Both the position numbers and the translations under genes were made by a program. Of a stretch of DNA of 45,474 nucleotides, positions 8,235-17,164 are shown one piece after another (positions within the stretch are counted from its first letter, which is position 1; every line of letters begins with the position of its first letter). Source of the DNA: Flavobacteriales bacterium. Lineage in GTDB: Bacteria; Bacteroidota; Bacteroidia; Flavobacteriales_E; Vicingaceae. A model generated the notes under the pieces. The model was not told the DNA's origin and made no database searches. It saw only the letters and a list, made by a program, of their open reading frames with translations. The stretch covers positions 1 to 45,474 of the forward strand of contig JAGQZT010000121.1 in the NCBI GenBank assembly GCA_020435335.1, given 5' to 3'.

Positions 8235-9752
8235 ATGAACAACAAGAAAGTCGCTTTAATGATCCTGGATGGCTGGGGTTACGGAAACAAGACCAAATCG
8301 GACGCCATTTACAACGCCAACACGCCATTTTTTGATCATTGCGTCACCAACTATCCCAACACTACGCTCAAGACTTTTGGAGGTTTCGTCGGACTGCCCG
8401 ACGGACAAATGGGCAACTCGGAAGTTGGTCACCTCAACATCGGCGCCGGGCGGATCGTATATCAGGATTTTGCCAGAATCAATAAAGCCTGCGAGGAACG
8501 AACCATCGACAAGAACCCCGTTCTGCTGGCGGCATTCGAATATGCCAAAAAGAATCGGAAGAACATTCACTTCATCGGTCTGGTATCCGACGGCGGCATC
8601 CATTCGCATCAAAATCACTTATACCGCTTGTGTGAGCTTGCCAACGAACATCAACTCACGGGATTCGTCCATGCCTTTACGGATGGCCGGGATTGTGACC
8701 CGAAAAGCGGACTCGGCTTCATCCGGCAACTGGAACAACGGATTGAAGACACCAGCTGTAACATTGCATCGGTGATCGGCCGCTACTATGCTATGGATCG
8801 TGATAACCGCTGGGATCGGGTGAAACAAGCCTATGACCTCTTGGTTCACGGGTTGGGAGAAAAATCGACCGACCTGATTACAAGCATAGAAGCCTCCTAC
8901 AGCAAGGAGGTAACCGACGAGTTCATCAAACCCATCGTAAAAGTGGATGAAACCGGAAATCCCATCACCACGATCCAGGAAGATGATGTGGTGATCTGCT
9001 TCAATTTCAGAACGGATCGCTGCCGCGAGATCACTATTGCTCTAACACAACGCGACCTGCATGAGCAAAACATGCACACCTTGCCGCTGTACTATGTAAC
9101 CATGACCAACTACGATAAGACTTTCCGGAATATTCACATCATGTATGATAAGGACAACCTGAACAACACACTGGGGGAGGTCCTTTCGAAACACCACAAG
9201 ACACAGGTTCGCATCGCCGAAACGGAAAAATACCCGCATGTTACCTTCTTCTTTTCAGGCGGCCGGGAAAAGGAATTCGAAGGTGAAAAACGCATTTTAG
9301 CCAACTCACCGAAAGTAGCAACCTACGACCTCCAACCGGAAATGAGTGCCGAAGAAGTCACGGTAAAAATCATCGATGAAATAACGGCCAATCAGCCCGA
9401 CTTTATTTGCCTGAACTTCGCCAACCCCGATATGGTTGGTCATACCGGCGTGTATGAAGCCATTGTAAAAGCGGTGGAAAAAGTAGATAGCTGTGCCGAA
9501 CGCATTGTGAATTGCGGACTGGAAAACGATTACTCCTTCATTATTATTGCCGATCATGGAAACGCCGACTACGTGATTAACGATGACGGCACACCAAACA
9601 CGGCACACAGCAAAAATCTGGTTCCTTGCATTCTCATCGACAAGGGGTATTCTTCTATTCGTGAGGGAAAATTAGGTGATATCGCTCCAACCATCCTGAA
9701 AATGATGGAAATTGCCATTCCTGAAGAAATGGATGGCGAAGTATTGATTTAA
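8235..9752 (+). CDS. gpmI: 2,3-bisphosphoglycerate-independent phosphoglycerate mutase
   Basis: GpmI interconverts 3- and 2-phosphoglycerate in glycolysis and gluconeogenesis using two Mn ions and a phosphoserine intermediate. The 505-residue length is normal. Visible motifs include LDGWGYG (Asp12, metal ligand), the catalytic serine in MGNSEVGH (Ser62), the substrate motifs HAFTDGRDCDP and RYYAMDRDNRWDR, and the late metal sites FANPDMVGHTG and ADHGNADYV followed by TAHSKNLVP. An in-frame TTG lies two codons earlier, but ATG at 8235 follows a GAGG purine run and gives the usual N-terminus. It stands alone, 42 bp before the M20 peptidase gene. Confidence 0.97.
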   Translation: MNNKKVALMILDGWGYGNKTKSDAIYNANTPFFDHCVTNYPNTTLKTFGGFVGLPDGQMGNSEVGHLNIGAGRIVYQDFARINKACEERTIDKNPVLLAAFEYAKKNRKNIHFIGLVSDGGIHSHQNHLYRLCELANEHQLTGFVHAFTDGRDCDPKSGLGFIRQLEQRIEDTSCNIASVIGRYYAMDRDNRWDRVKQAYDLLVHGLGEKSTDLITSIEASYSKEVTDEFIKPIVKVDETGNPITTIQEDDVVICFNFRTDRCREITIALTQRDLHEQNMHTLPLYYVTMTNYDKTFRNIHIMYDKDNLNNTLGEVLSKHHKTQVRIAETEKYPHVTFFFSGGREKEFEGEKRILANSPKVATYDLQPEMSAEEVTVKIIDEITANQPDFICLNFANPDMVGHTGVYEAIVKAVEKVDSCAERIVNCGLENDYSFIIIADHGNADYVINDDGTPNTAHSKNLVPCILIDKGYSSIREGKLGDIAPTILKMMEIAIPEEMDGEVLI

Positions 9753-9795
9753 TAATGCAAATTATTGCTAATTTCATACCCATAAATTTATAGGT

Positions 9796-11187
9796 ATGTC
9801 AGAGATCAACAACTACATTGCAGCAAACAAAGACCGGTTTTTAGAGGAACTCTTCGAGCTTTTACGCATCCCTTCGATCAGTGCCGATTCGGCTTACAAA
9901 GCGGATGTTTCCAGAACAGCTGAAGAGGTTAAAAAACGCCTGATCGAAGCAGGAGCGGATCATGTCGAAATTTGTCCGACCGGCGGCCATCCCATGGTCT
10001 ATGGCGAAAAAATTATCGATGCAAGCCTCCCCACGGTATTGGTTTACGGCCACTATGATGTACAACCCCCGGATCCCTTGGAGCTGTGGGACAACCCTCC
10101 ATTTGAACCGGTTATTAAAAAGACCGAATTACATCCCGAAGGCGCCATCTTTGCCCGGGGTTCCTGTGATGATAAAGGGCAGATGTACATGCATGTGAAA
10201 GCCTTTGAAACCATGCTACAGACCAACACGCTCGCCTGTAATGTGAAGTTTATGATCGAGGGAGAAGAGGAAGTGGGATCGGAAAACCTGGAGTCTTTTT
10301 TAAGAGCAAATGTAGATAAACTGAATGCGGATGTAATCCTGATCTCCGATACCGGCATCATTGCCAATGATACTCCCTCCATCATGACCGGCCTGCGTGG
10401 TTTAAGCTACGTAGAGGTAGAAGTTACCGGACCGAACCGTGACCTGCACTCCGGATTGTACGGAGGAGCCGTTGCCAACCCGATCAATGTGCTGTCCGAC
10501 ATGATCTCTTCCCTGATGGATGAAAACAAACACATTACCATTCCGGGATTCTACGATAAGGTCATTGAATTAAGTAACGAAGAGCGCACGGCGATGGCTG
10601 AAGCTCCGATCACCGACGAAACATATATCAAATCGTTGAACCTGGGAGCAGTTCAAGGCGAAAAAGGCTACTCCAGTTTGGAACGGACTTCCATTCGTCC
10701 GACCTTAGATGTAAATGGTATTTGGGGTGGTTATATCGGGGAAGGAGCCAAAACGGTTCTTCCTTCAAAAGCACACGCTAAAATATCCATGCGACTGGTT
10801 CCGGACCAGGATCCGGATGAGATCACCGAACTGTTTAAAAAGCATTTTGAAAGCATCGCTCCGGCATCCGTAAAGGTAAAGGTTAGCCCGCACCATGGCG
10901 GAAAGCCTTATGTTACTCCTGTTGATTTTGCCGGTTATCAGGCTGCTCATCAGGCGATGGCCGAAGCATTTGGAAAGAACCCGATCCCCGTTCGTGGAGG
11001 AGGAAGCATCCCGATTGTAGCCTTATTCGAAGAAATTCTGGGGTTAAAATCCGTATTGATGGGATTCGGATTGGATTCGGATGCGATTCACTCACCGAAT
11101 GAGCATTACGGTGTTTTCAACTACCTCAAAGGCATTGAGACCATCCCGTTATTCTATAAATATTTTGCTGAACTGCATCAAAAGTAG
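9796..11187 (+). CDS. M20 family dipeptidase
   Basis: The 463-residue protein belongs to the M20/ArgE/CPG2 di-zinc peptidases of the carnosine dipeptidase type. Metal and catalytic motifs are visible: YGHYDVQP (H86, D88), RGSCDDKGQ (bridging Asp near 125), IEGEEEVGS (catalytic and ligand Glu near 157-159), ISDTG (Asp ligand) and a C-terminal DAIHSPNEHYG with the last ligand His. The dimerisation domain includes RDLHSGLYGG. There is no signal peptide, so it acts in the cytoplasm, probably on peptides taken up or released by proteolysis. The LEA14-like lipoprotein gene follows after only 4 bp and is probably co-transcribed. Exact substrate specificity cannot be read from sequence. Confidence 0.93.
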   Translation: MSEINNYIAANKDRFLEELFELLRIPSISADSAYKADVSRTAEEVKKRLIEAGADHVEICPTGGHPMVYGEKIIDASLPTVLVYGHYDVQPPDPLELWDNPPFEPVIKKTELHPEGAIFARGSCDDKGQMYMHVKAFETMLQTNTLACNVKFMIEGEEEVGSENLESFLRANVDKLNADVILISDTGIIANDTPSIMTGLRGLSYVEVEVTGPNRDLHSGLYGGAVANPINVLSDMISSLMDENKHITIPGFYDKVIELSNEERTAMAEAPITDETYIKSLNLGAVQGEKGYSSLERTSIRPTLDVNGIWGGYIGEGAKTVLPSKAHAKISMRLVPDQDPDEITELFKKHFESIAPASVKVKVSPHHGGKPYVTPVDFAGYQAAHQAMAEAFGKNPIPVRGGGSIPIVALFEEILGLKSVLMGFGLDSDAIHSPNEHYGVFNYLKGIETIPLFYKYFAELHQK

Positions 11188-11191
11188 ACGG

Positions 11192-11650
11192 TTGAAAAAG
11201 CACTTGCAATACATTCTTTTGTTGGTTCTTGCCATTCAGCATACAGCCTGTATCACCTACAAGGAAGTAGAGGTTGTTGATGTTCCCGACGTAGGCATTA
11301 AGAACTTTTCCATGAAAGGAATTGATGTAGAAGTAGCGATGCAGATCAAGAATCCGAACAATTACGACATCAGCATTGTTGACTCCGATCTGACGTTGTT
11401 TGCAGAAGGTAAGAAAATCGGAATTGCCCGGGTCAAGGAAAAGATCAAACTCAAGAAAAAGTCGAACCAAATTTATCGTTTCACGATACAAACCAATGCA
11501 GCCGACATCCTGACAGGAGCCGTTCCGGTGCTGATGAGTCTGCTATTAAAGGACAACCTGGACGTCCATATTCAAGGAGACATCAAGGCCAAGGCTAAAG
11601 GAGTGGGCAAACGATTTCCGGTTGATGTAAAAGAGAAGATCAAACTCTAA
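11192..11650 (+). CDS. LEA14-like (LEA type 2) lipoprotein
   Basis: Taking the TTG at 11192 as start gives a 152-residue product whose first 20 residues are a lipoprotein signal (LKKHLQYILLLVLAIQHTAC, Cys20). An open frame extends upstream inside the M20 peptidase gene, but those codons give no plausible N-terminus. The mature part has the LEA14/WHy pattern: DVGIKNFSMKGIDVEVAMQI, NPNNYDISIVDSDLTLFAEGK and a strand-rich end (DNLDVHIQGDIKAKAKG). Such domains are small immunoglobulin-like folds found in desiccation-related plant proteins and in many bacterial lipoproteins of unknown role. The gene ends in a 4-bp convergent overlap with the MtfA-like peptidase gene. Confidence 0.82.
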   Translation: MKKHLQYILLLVLAIQHTACITYKEVEVVDVPDVGIKNFSMKGIDVEVAMQIKNPNNYDISIVDSDLTLFAEGKKIGIARVKEKIKLKKKSNQIYRFTIQTNAADILTGAVPVLMSLLLKDNLDVHIQGDIKAKAKGVGKRFPVDVKEKIKL

Positions 11651-12474
11651 CGAACCAGTTTATAATCACCATAGACATTCAGCGGATCCATGTTTAGCAT
11701 GTTGCATAGCTGTGTGTAAAGCTGAGGCAGTGCCTCTTTGAACTGATCCGGAACTTCGAAAAAGTGCTCCACGCTCACGGCAAAGAACTCCTCCATGTTC
11801 GTAGCTGCATAATCCCTTAAAAAGTTATCGTTACTGTGTTTCATTTTTCTGAACTCGAAGGCGCTTAACCGTTCCCAATTGGATAAATAACTGTAAAAAT
11901 GATAGTCGAAATTATAGGCATGTTTGATGCTCAATTTCAGGGCATGAGCCATTTCATGTAACGCAAGATTATACTTATCATTCGGATAGAAAAATCCTTT
12001 TTGAACATGTTCCCAGCTCAACATCATGTATCCTTCGGGAGGCATCCCGCCTCGAAGATGGTGGCGAATCATGGAATGATAAAAGACGGATGGATATACC
12101 CTGAATCCTTTCAGGTTTTCGATGAGGTAATATTTAAGCCCGAAAGTCAATTGCACGGCAGACGAAGCAATTAAAACCCGCATTTCCCTGTTTACCTGAA
12201 GCCCCTCCATGCCCTTGTATGTTACCTCCTGATTAAACCGTACCAACCTGTTCAGGAATTTAGCACGCCCCTTAAGCGACAAACCGTTGTAAAAAGTATT
12301 TCTTTTGGATAAAAAGTGATCCAGATACTCGTATTCCAACCGGGAAATGGGGGTGTGATAAATAATTTTATTCTGGAAGAAGGCGGCTATTCCGGTTTTG
12401 CCATAATACAGGTAAGCGCCGTAGACCATCCCAAAAGGAAGCAAAATGATAAAAAGCAGAATGACCGCGAACAT
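11647..12474 (-). CDS. MtfA-like zinc metallopeptidase (M90)
   Basis: The 275-residue protein begins with an N-terminal membrane segment (about residues 2-22) and carries the gluzincin motif HEMAH (H173, E174, H177) in NLALHEMAHALK. A Glu-rich helix about 50 residues later, NMEEFFAVSVEHFFEVP, supplies the third zinc ligand, as in Escherichia coli MtfA, which regulates glucose uptake through Mlc. The SWEHVQKGFFYPND segment before the motif is also typical of the family. Mlc has no obvious counterpart here, so the target is unknown; an aminopeptidase role is possible. The 3' end overlaps the convergent LEA14-like gene by 4 bp. Confidence 0.88.
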   Translation of the reverse strand: MFAVILLFIILLPFGMVYGAYLYYGKTGIAAFFQNKIIYHTPISRLEYEYLDHFLSKRNTFYNGLSLKGRAKFLNRLVRFNQEVTYKGMEGLQVNREMRVLIASSAVQLTFGLKYYLIENLKGFRVYPSVFYHSMIRHHLRGGMPPEGYMMLSWEHVQKGFFYPNDKYNLALHEMAHALKLSIKHAYNFDYHFYSYLSNWERLSAFEFRKMKHSNDNFLRDYAATNMEEFFAVSVEHFFEVPDQFKEALPQLYTQLCNMLNMDPLNVYGDYKLVR

Positions 12475-12555
12475 GAAACAATATTAATTTTTTATTTTAA
12501 AATGGGTATTTTAGTTGGAGGATAAAGTCCAATTTTGCACAGGTATTCCACTCAA

Positions 12556-14580
12556 ATGAACACTAACGACCATCAACATACCAACCAACTGATCTCTGAG
12601 ACCAGCCCTTACTTATTGCAGCATGCACACAATCCGGTCGACTGGCATCCGTGGAGCGATAAAACACTGCAAAAAGCCCGGGATGAAAATAAATTAATAC
12701 TGGTCAGCATTGGTTATTCGGCCTGCCACTGGTGTCACGTGATGGAACATGAGAGTTTTGAAGACGAAGACGTGGCCCGGGTTATGAATGAACATTTTAT
12801 CAGCATCAAAGTTGACCGGGAAGAACGACCTGATATCGATCAAATCTACATGAATGCTGTTCAGTTGATGACCGGTAGCGGAGGCTGGCCTTTAAACTGT
12901 TTTGCATTGCCGGACGGGCGGCCATTTTACGGCGGGACCTATTTCCCGAAACAAAACTGGCTGCACATCCTGAACGCCATTGCCAGAGAATACAGGGAAG
13001 AGCCTGAAAAAGTGAGTGAATATGCCGATCAGGTAACCGCCGGAATTCAACAAAGTGACACACTACCCTTTGTATCCAACGAGGTTGAATTCTCGATGGA
13101 GACTCTGGAAGTTGCTGTATCCCGCATGAAGCGACAATTCGACTGGGAAGAAGGCGGCATGAACAGGGCTCCTAAATTCCCGATGCCGAACAATTATGAA
13201 TTCCTGTTAAATTACTATTACCACAGCCGGGATACTGAAATCCTGAAATTTGTAGAACTTACCCTGGAGAAGATGGCTTTTGGAGGCATTTACGACCAGA
13301 TCGGAGGAGGCTTTGCCCGGTATTCGGTGGATGCTTTCTGGAAAGTTCCCCATTTTGAAAAGATGTTGTACGATAATGCCCAGTTGGTTACATTGTATGC
13401 CCAGGCCTATCAATTAACTAAAAACCCGTTATATAAACAGATCGTTTATCAAACCCTCGATTTCATTAAACGTGAAATGACTGTGGAAAACGGTGCCTTT
13501 TATACGGCTCTGGATGCCGACAGTGAAGGTGTGGAAGGAAAATATTATGTGTGGACCAAGGAAGAAATGGAAACCCTGTTAGGCCATGACTTTCCTCTGG
13601 CTGAGCGCTATTACAACCTGAATCATATTGGAAAATGGGAGAACCATTACATCTTGCTCCGCAGGGAGCATAACCAGGTAATTGCACATGAGTTTGGGTA
13701 TTCCGAAAAGGAACTGGCCGATAAAATAGACCACATCAACCAAATTTTGCTGGAACAACGGGAAAAGCGAGTTCGTCCGGGACTTGATGACAAATCGCTC
13801 ACGTCCTGGAATGCGATGATGTTAAAGGGGTATGCAGATGCCTTTCAGGTTTTTAATGAACCTGAATTTTTAACCCTGGCACAACAGAATGCAGCTTTTA
13901 TAGTAAATAACCAAATCCGGGAAGATGGAGGCCTGAACCACAACTATAAAAACGGAATCAGCAATCTTGATGGATTCCTGGAAGATTATGCATTCACCAT
14001 CGAAGCCTTGCTTTCACTTTACCAGGCAGACTTTGAAGAAAATTGGTTAGTGCATGCGAAACAGCTGGCCGATTACACGATCGAGCATTTCTTTGACCCC
14101 GAAAGCGGATTCTTCTTCTTTACGCCGCACCGTGCGACCGGGCTCATTGCCCGGAAAATGGAACTGGGCGATAATGTCATTCCTGCATCCAATTCGTGCA
14201 TGGCCAAAGCCTTATTTTTACTGGGTGAATTCTTTGCCGAAGAACAGTATAGCACTATTTCCCGGCAGATGTTAAAGAACATGGAAAGCCAGATTTCTCA
14301 ATACCTTTCAGGTTATTCCAATTGGGGTGTTTTGATGCTCTGGTTTTGCAAACCCTTCTATGAAGTAGCCATCACCGGCAATGAATTGCTGGCTAAAAAG
14401 CAAGCACTGAACACAGAATATATTCCCAACAAGTTGTTTGCTGGTAGCACAAAAGGTAGTAACTTGCCACTCTTAGCAAACAGGTACGTCAACGAAAAGA
14501 CGATGATATACGTATGTTGTAATAAAACATGCCAAAAACCCACTGAAAATGTGGCGGAGGCCATGCAATTATTAAGCTAA
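12556..14580 (+). CDS. DUF255 thioredoxin-domain protein (YyaL/SSP411 family)
   Basis: The preferred ATG at 12556 gives 674 residues; the frame also opens at a TTG 21 bp earlier. The N-terminal DUF255 domain begins [21 protein letters not shown] and contains the thioredoxin-like motif SACHWCHVM (C57-x-x-C60), then [11 protein letters not shown] and [23 protein letters not shown]. The remaining ~500 residues look like an (alpha/alpha)6 barrel related to N-acylglucosamine epimerases ([64 protein letters not shown]). The family is widespread, but its reaction is not established; a redox or sugar-related function has been suggested. The first RemB/Wzi-like gene starts 4 bp after the stop codon. 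Confidence 0.93.
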   Translation: MNTNDHQHTNQLISETSPYLLQHAHNPVDWHPWSDKTLQKARDENKLILVSIGYSACHWCHVMEHESFEDEDVARVMNEHFISIKVDREERPDIDQIYMNAVQLMTGSGGWPLNCFALPDGRPFYGGTYFPKQNWLHILNAIAREYREEPEKVSEYADQVTAGIQQSDTLPFVSNEVEFSMETLEVAVSRMKRQFDWEEGGMNRAPKFPMPNNYEFLLNYYYHSRDTEILKFVELTLEKMAFGGIYDQIGGGFARYSVDAFWKVPHFEKMLYDNAQLVTLYAQAYQLTKNPLYKQIVYQTLDFIKREMTVENGAFYTALDADSEGVEGKYYVWTKEEMETLLGHDFPLAERYYNLNHIGKWENHYILLRREHNQVIAHEFGYSEKELADKIDHINQILLEQREKRVRPGLDDKSLTSWNAMMLKGYADAFQVFNEPEFLTLAQQNAAFIVNNQIREDGGLNHNYKNGISNLDGFLEDYAFTIEALLSLYQADFEENWLVHAKQLADYTIEHFFDPESGFFFFTPHRATGLIARKMELGDNVIPASNSCMAKALFLLGEFFAEEQYSTISRQMLKNMESQISQYLSGYSNWGVLMLWFCKPFYEVAITGNELLAKKQALNTEYIPNKLFAGSTKGSNLPLLANRYVNEKTMIYVCCNKTCQKPTENVAEAMQLLS

Positions 14581-14584
14581 CGAT

Positions 14585-16102
14585 TTGAAAAAGGTAATCC
14601 TCATATTCCTGCTGGCATATACTGCTTTGGCATCTGCCCAACAGCAGAATCTCCCGTTGAACCGTGAGTTTAACCTCACCAATCAAAAGGCTTTTCAGGT
14701 TACCGGAAGTTCGACACACACTTCATTTCAACCTGTTATCCAATCTCAAATCCATGTCAATGCCGACTCCGTATTGAGCGACACCGAAAAGGAGCATTAC
14801 ATGATTAACCTGAACAAATCGTACCACAAAGACCGTTCATGGTTAATCCGGAAATTGCTTTATGAAAACTTCCTGATCGTAGATACCAATGATTTTTACC
14901 TGACGGTAGATCCTTTACTCAATGGTGAATTGGGGAAAGATAGCGAAGATAAGTCCGGAAGAACCCTTTACAAAAACACCAGAGGGATCATGATCCGCGC
15001 CAATGTCGGCGAAAAGTTCTCTTTCGAGACCTCGGTATACGAAAATCAGATCGTAGCTGCTCCTTATCTGGATAATTACATTACCTCGAAAGAAGCATAC
15101 CGTGTAGTCGGAATTGTTCCCGGACAAGGCAGGGTAAAAACATTCAAAAAGAATGGTTATGATTTTTCTTCTTCTTCGGCTGTTTTAACCTACGCTCCGG
15201 CCAAATTTCTGGCTCTCCAAATGGGAACAGGTAAGCACTTTATCGGAGATGGTTATCGATCGTTGTTGCTCTCCGATTACTCATTCAACTACCCGTTCTT
15301 CAGGGCCATGGCTACTTTCGGAAAAAGAAACCAATTCCAGTATTCCCAATTAAATGCATCTATTTCATCGATTGTCAGGAGAGACCTTACGGCTACACCT
15401 GAAGCATTGTTTGTGAGAAAAAGCATGACCACCCATTATTTCAACTGGATGGCCACCAAATGGCTGGATATTGGTTTGTTTGAGATGACCATGTGGCATA
15501 CCGAAGATTCGACCGGCACGAAACCTTATGAGTTCCAACAATTAAATCCTATTATCGGTATCAATGCACTTACTACTGCAACAGACAAAGCACATCACTC
15601 TAATGTGGGAGCCAACCTGAAAATCAAATTGCCTGCCAATACCATCGTATACGGGCAGTTTTTGATGGACGGAAACCAATATGAGAAAACCACCGGAATT
15701 CAGGCTGGCGCAAGATTTCAGGGAATAAAAGGCTTAACGTTACAGGCCGAATACAACGCCATGAACAACCCTTACAACAATTACTTTGAACCCGAACTGG
15801 AAGCTTTCACTAATTACAACGAACCGATCGCCCATCCTTTAGGTGATCATTTCCAGGAGGTAATTGGTATTTTGAATTACCAATATAAAAGAGCATTTGC
15901 TGAGTACAAACTTGGTATAAGGGAAGTGAGCAATGTGAAGAGCCTCGTTGCTCAGGGGCATTTAGGGTATATGATCAACCCGAAAAACAACCTGGCCGCT
16001 ATGATCGGATTTACCGAGCGGGTCGCGGCTTCAAAAAAGGAAACGATGTATGTATACTTTGGAATCAGAACAAACCTTCGAAATTTATATGACGATTTTT
16101 GA
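14585..16102 (+). CDS. RemB/Wzi-like outer-membrane protein (copy 1)
   Basis: The 505-residue product starts at TTG with a signal peptide (LKKVILIFLLAYTALASAQQ). The body is strand-rich and barrel-like, and clearly related to the gene at 17148: both contain GK-FIGDGYRSL-LSD followed by Y-F/Y-P, AHPLG--F-E---G and Y-INPK-N. The pattern fits the capsule assembly Wzi-like group that includes Flavobacterium RemB, a motility- and surface-related protein. The role here is not proven. The gene is 4 bp from the DUF255 gene and 9 bp before the WecA-like transferase gene, so one operon is likely. This suggests a link to a surface polysaccharide. Confidence 0.78.
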   Translation: MKKVILIFLLAYTALASAQQQNLPLNREFNLTNQKAFQVTGSSTHTSFQPVIQSQIHVNADSVLSDTEKEHYMINLNKSYHKDRSWLIRKLLYENFLIVDTNDFYLTVDPLLNGELGKDSEDKSGRTLYKNTRGIMIRANVGEKFSFETSVYENQIVAAPYLDNYITSKEAYRVVGIVPGQGRVKTFKKNGYDFSSSSAVLTYAPAKFLALQMGTGKHFIGDGYRSLLLSDYSFNYPFFRAMATFGKRNQFQYSQLNASISSIVRRDLTATPEALFVRKSMTTHYFNWMATKWLDIGLFEMTMWHTEDSTGTKPYEFQQLNPIIGINALTTATDKAHHSNVGANLKIKLPANTIVYGQFLMDGNQYEKTTGIQAGARFQGIKGLTLQAEYNAMNNPYNNYFEPELEAFTNYNEPIAHPLGDHFQEVIGILNYQYKRAFAEYKLGIREVSNVKSLVAQGHLGYMINPKNNLAAMIGFTERVAASKKETMYVYFGIRTNLRNLYDDF

Positions 16103-16111
16103 TGACTCACC

Positions 16112-17164
16112 ATGCAAGAACTGATTTTACCCATATTAACCTCTTTCATAATCGTGTTGCTCTCAACACCATCCTTCATCACTATTGCGCACATCAAGCA
16201 CTTGTTTGACGACCCCTCTGAAGAGCGAAAGATTCATACCCGAAGGGTTCCCCTCATGGGAGGCATGATGATCTTTGCCGGAACCTTGTTCTCATTTTTA
16301 CTGTGGTTACCCATCAACGAAATGGGTGTGATTAAATACCTCGTACCCTCATTGCTTATCATGTTTTTCGTTGGGATGAAAGATGACATCATTGGTACGG
16401 CTCCCGTCAAGAAATTAGCCGCTCATCTGGTCGTTGCTTTTATTATGGTATTGATGGCGGAGGTGCGACTCACCAGCTTACACGGACTGTTCGGCATCCG
16501 TGAAATACCCGAATGGGCAGGCATTATGCTCTCGGTATTTACCTACATCGTTGTGGTTAACGCTTTTAATTTGATTGATGGGGTTGACGGATTAGCTGCC
16601 GGCGTTGGACTGATCGCTTCGGTAGCATTTGGATTTTGGTTTTATTATGCGGGCGACTGGACTTATGCCGTATTGGCTTTCTCACTCGCCGGAGGACTAT
16701 TAGGTTTCCTCAGGTTTAACTTCAGCCCTGCTAAAATTTTTATGGGAGATTCCGGGTCTCTAACGATCGGTTTCTTAATTGCCGTGATGGCCATAGAACT
16801 GGTAGAATATGAAGCACATGATTTACCCTCAACCATTTCAAACATCTCCAAACCCATTTTAGCGATGTCGATCCTGGTATACCCATTAATAGATACCATG
16901 CGGGTTTTTGCCCTGAGAGCAATCCGGGGAATTTCTCCTTTCACCGCCGATCGAAATCACATCCACCACCGGTTGATCGACCACGGGTTGTCTCATGCCC
17001 AAACCGTAATCGTAATTTATCTCTTTAACCTGTTGATCATTGCCACTTCGGTATACGCTCAACGATTCGATCCAACCTATTCGTTCCTGGTGATCATTGC
17101 CAGCGTATTTATTGTTGTGCAAATTCCCTTCATCATTAAAACCAAAAGTGAAAAAAGTGCCTAG
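16112..17164 (+). CDS. WecA/TagO-like undecaprenyl-phosphate sugar-1-phosphate transferase
   Basis: The 350-residue multi-pass membrane protein has the polyprenyl-phosphate HexNAc-1-P transferase motifs: FDDPSEERKIHTRRVPLMGG with D33-D34, MKDDIIG (D91-D92), NAFNLIDGVDGLAAG (D156, D159), FMGDSGSLTIGF (D213) and the carbohydrate-site RNHIHHRLIDHG (HIHH 283-286). The HIHHR loop and DGVDGLAAG point to WecA-type enzymes rather than MraY. It would load UDP-GlcNAc or a related sugar phosphate onto undecaprenyl phosphate to begin a surface glycan. It lies between two paralogous RemB/Wzi-like genes, with which it is probably co-transcribed. Exact sugar specificity is unknown. Confidence 0.92.
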   Translation: MQELILPILTSFIIVLLSTPSFITIAHIKHLFDDPSEERKIHTRRVPLMGGMMIFAGTLFSFLLWLPINEMGVIKYLVPSLLIMFFVGMKDDIIGTAPVKKLAAHLVVAFIMVLMAEVRLTSLHGLFGIREIPEWAGIMLSVFTYIVVVNAFNLIDGVDGLAAGVGLIASVAFGFWFYYAGDWTYAVLAFSLAGGLLGFLRFNFSPAKIFMGDSGSLTIGFLIAVMAIELVEYEAHDLPSTISNISKPILAMSILVYPLIDTMRVFALRAIRGISPFTADRNHIHHRLIDHGLSHAQTVIVIYLFNLLIIATSVYAQRFDPTYSFLVIIASVFIVVQIPFIIKTKSEKSA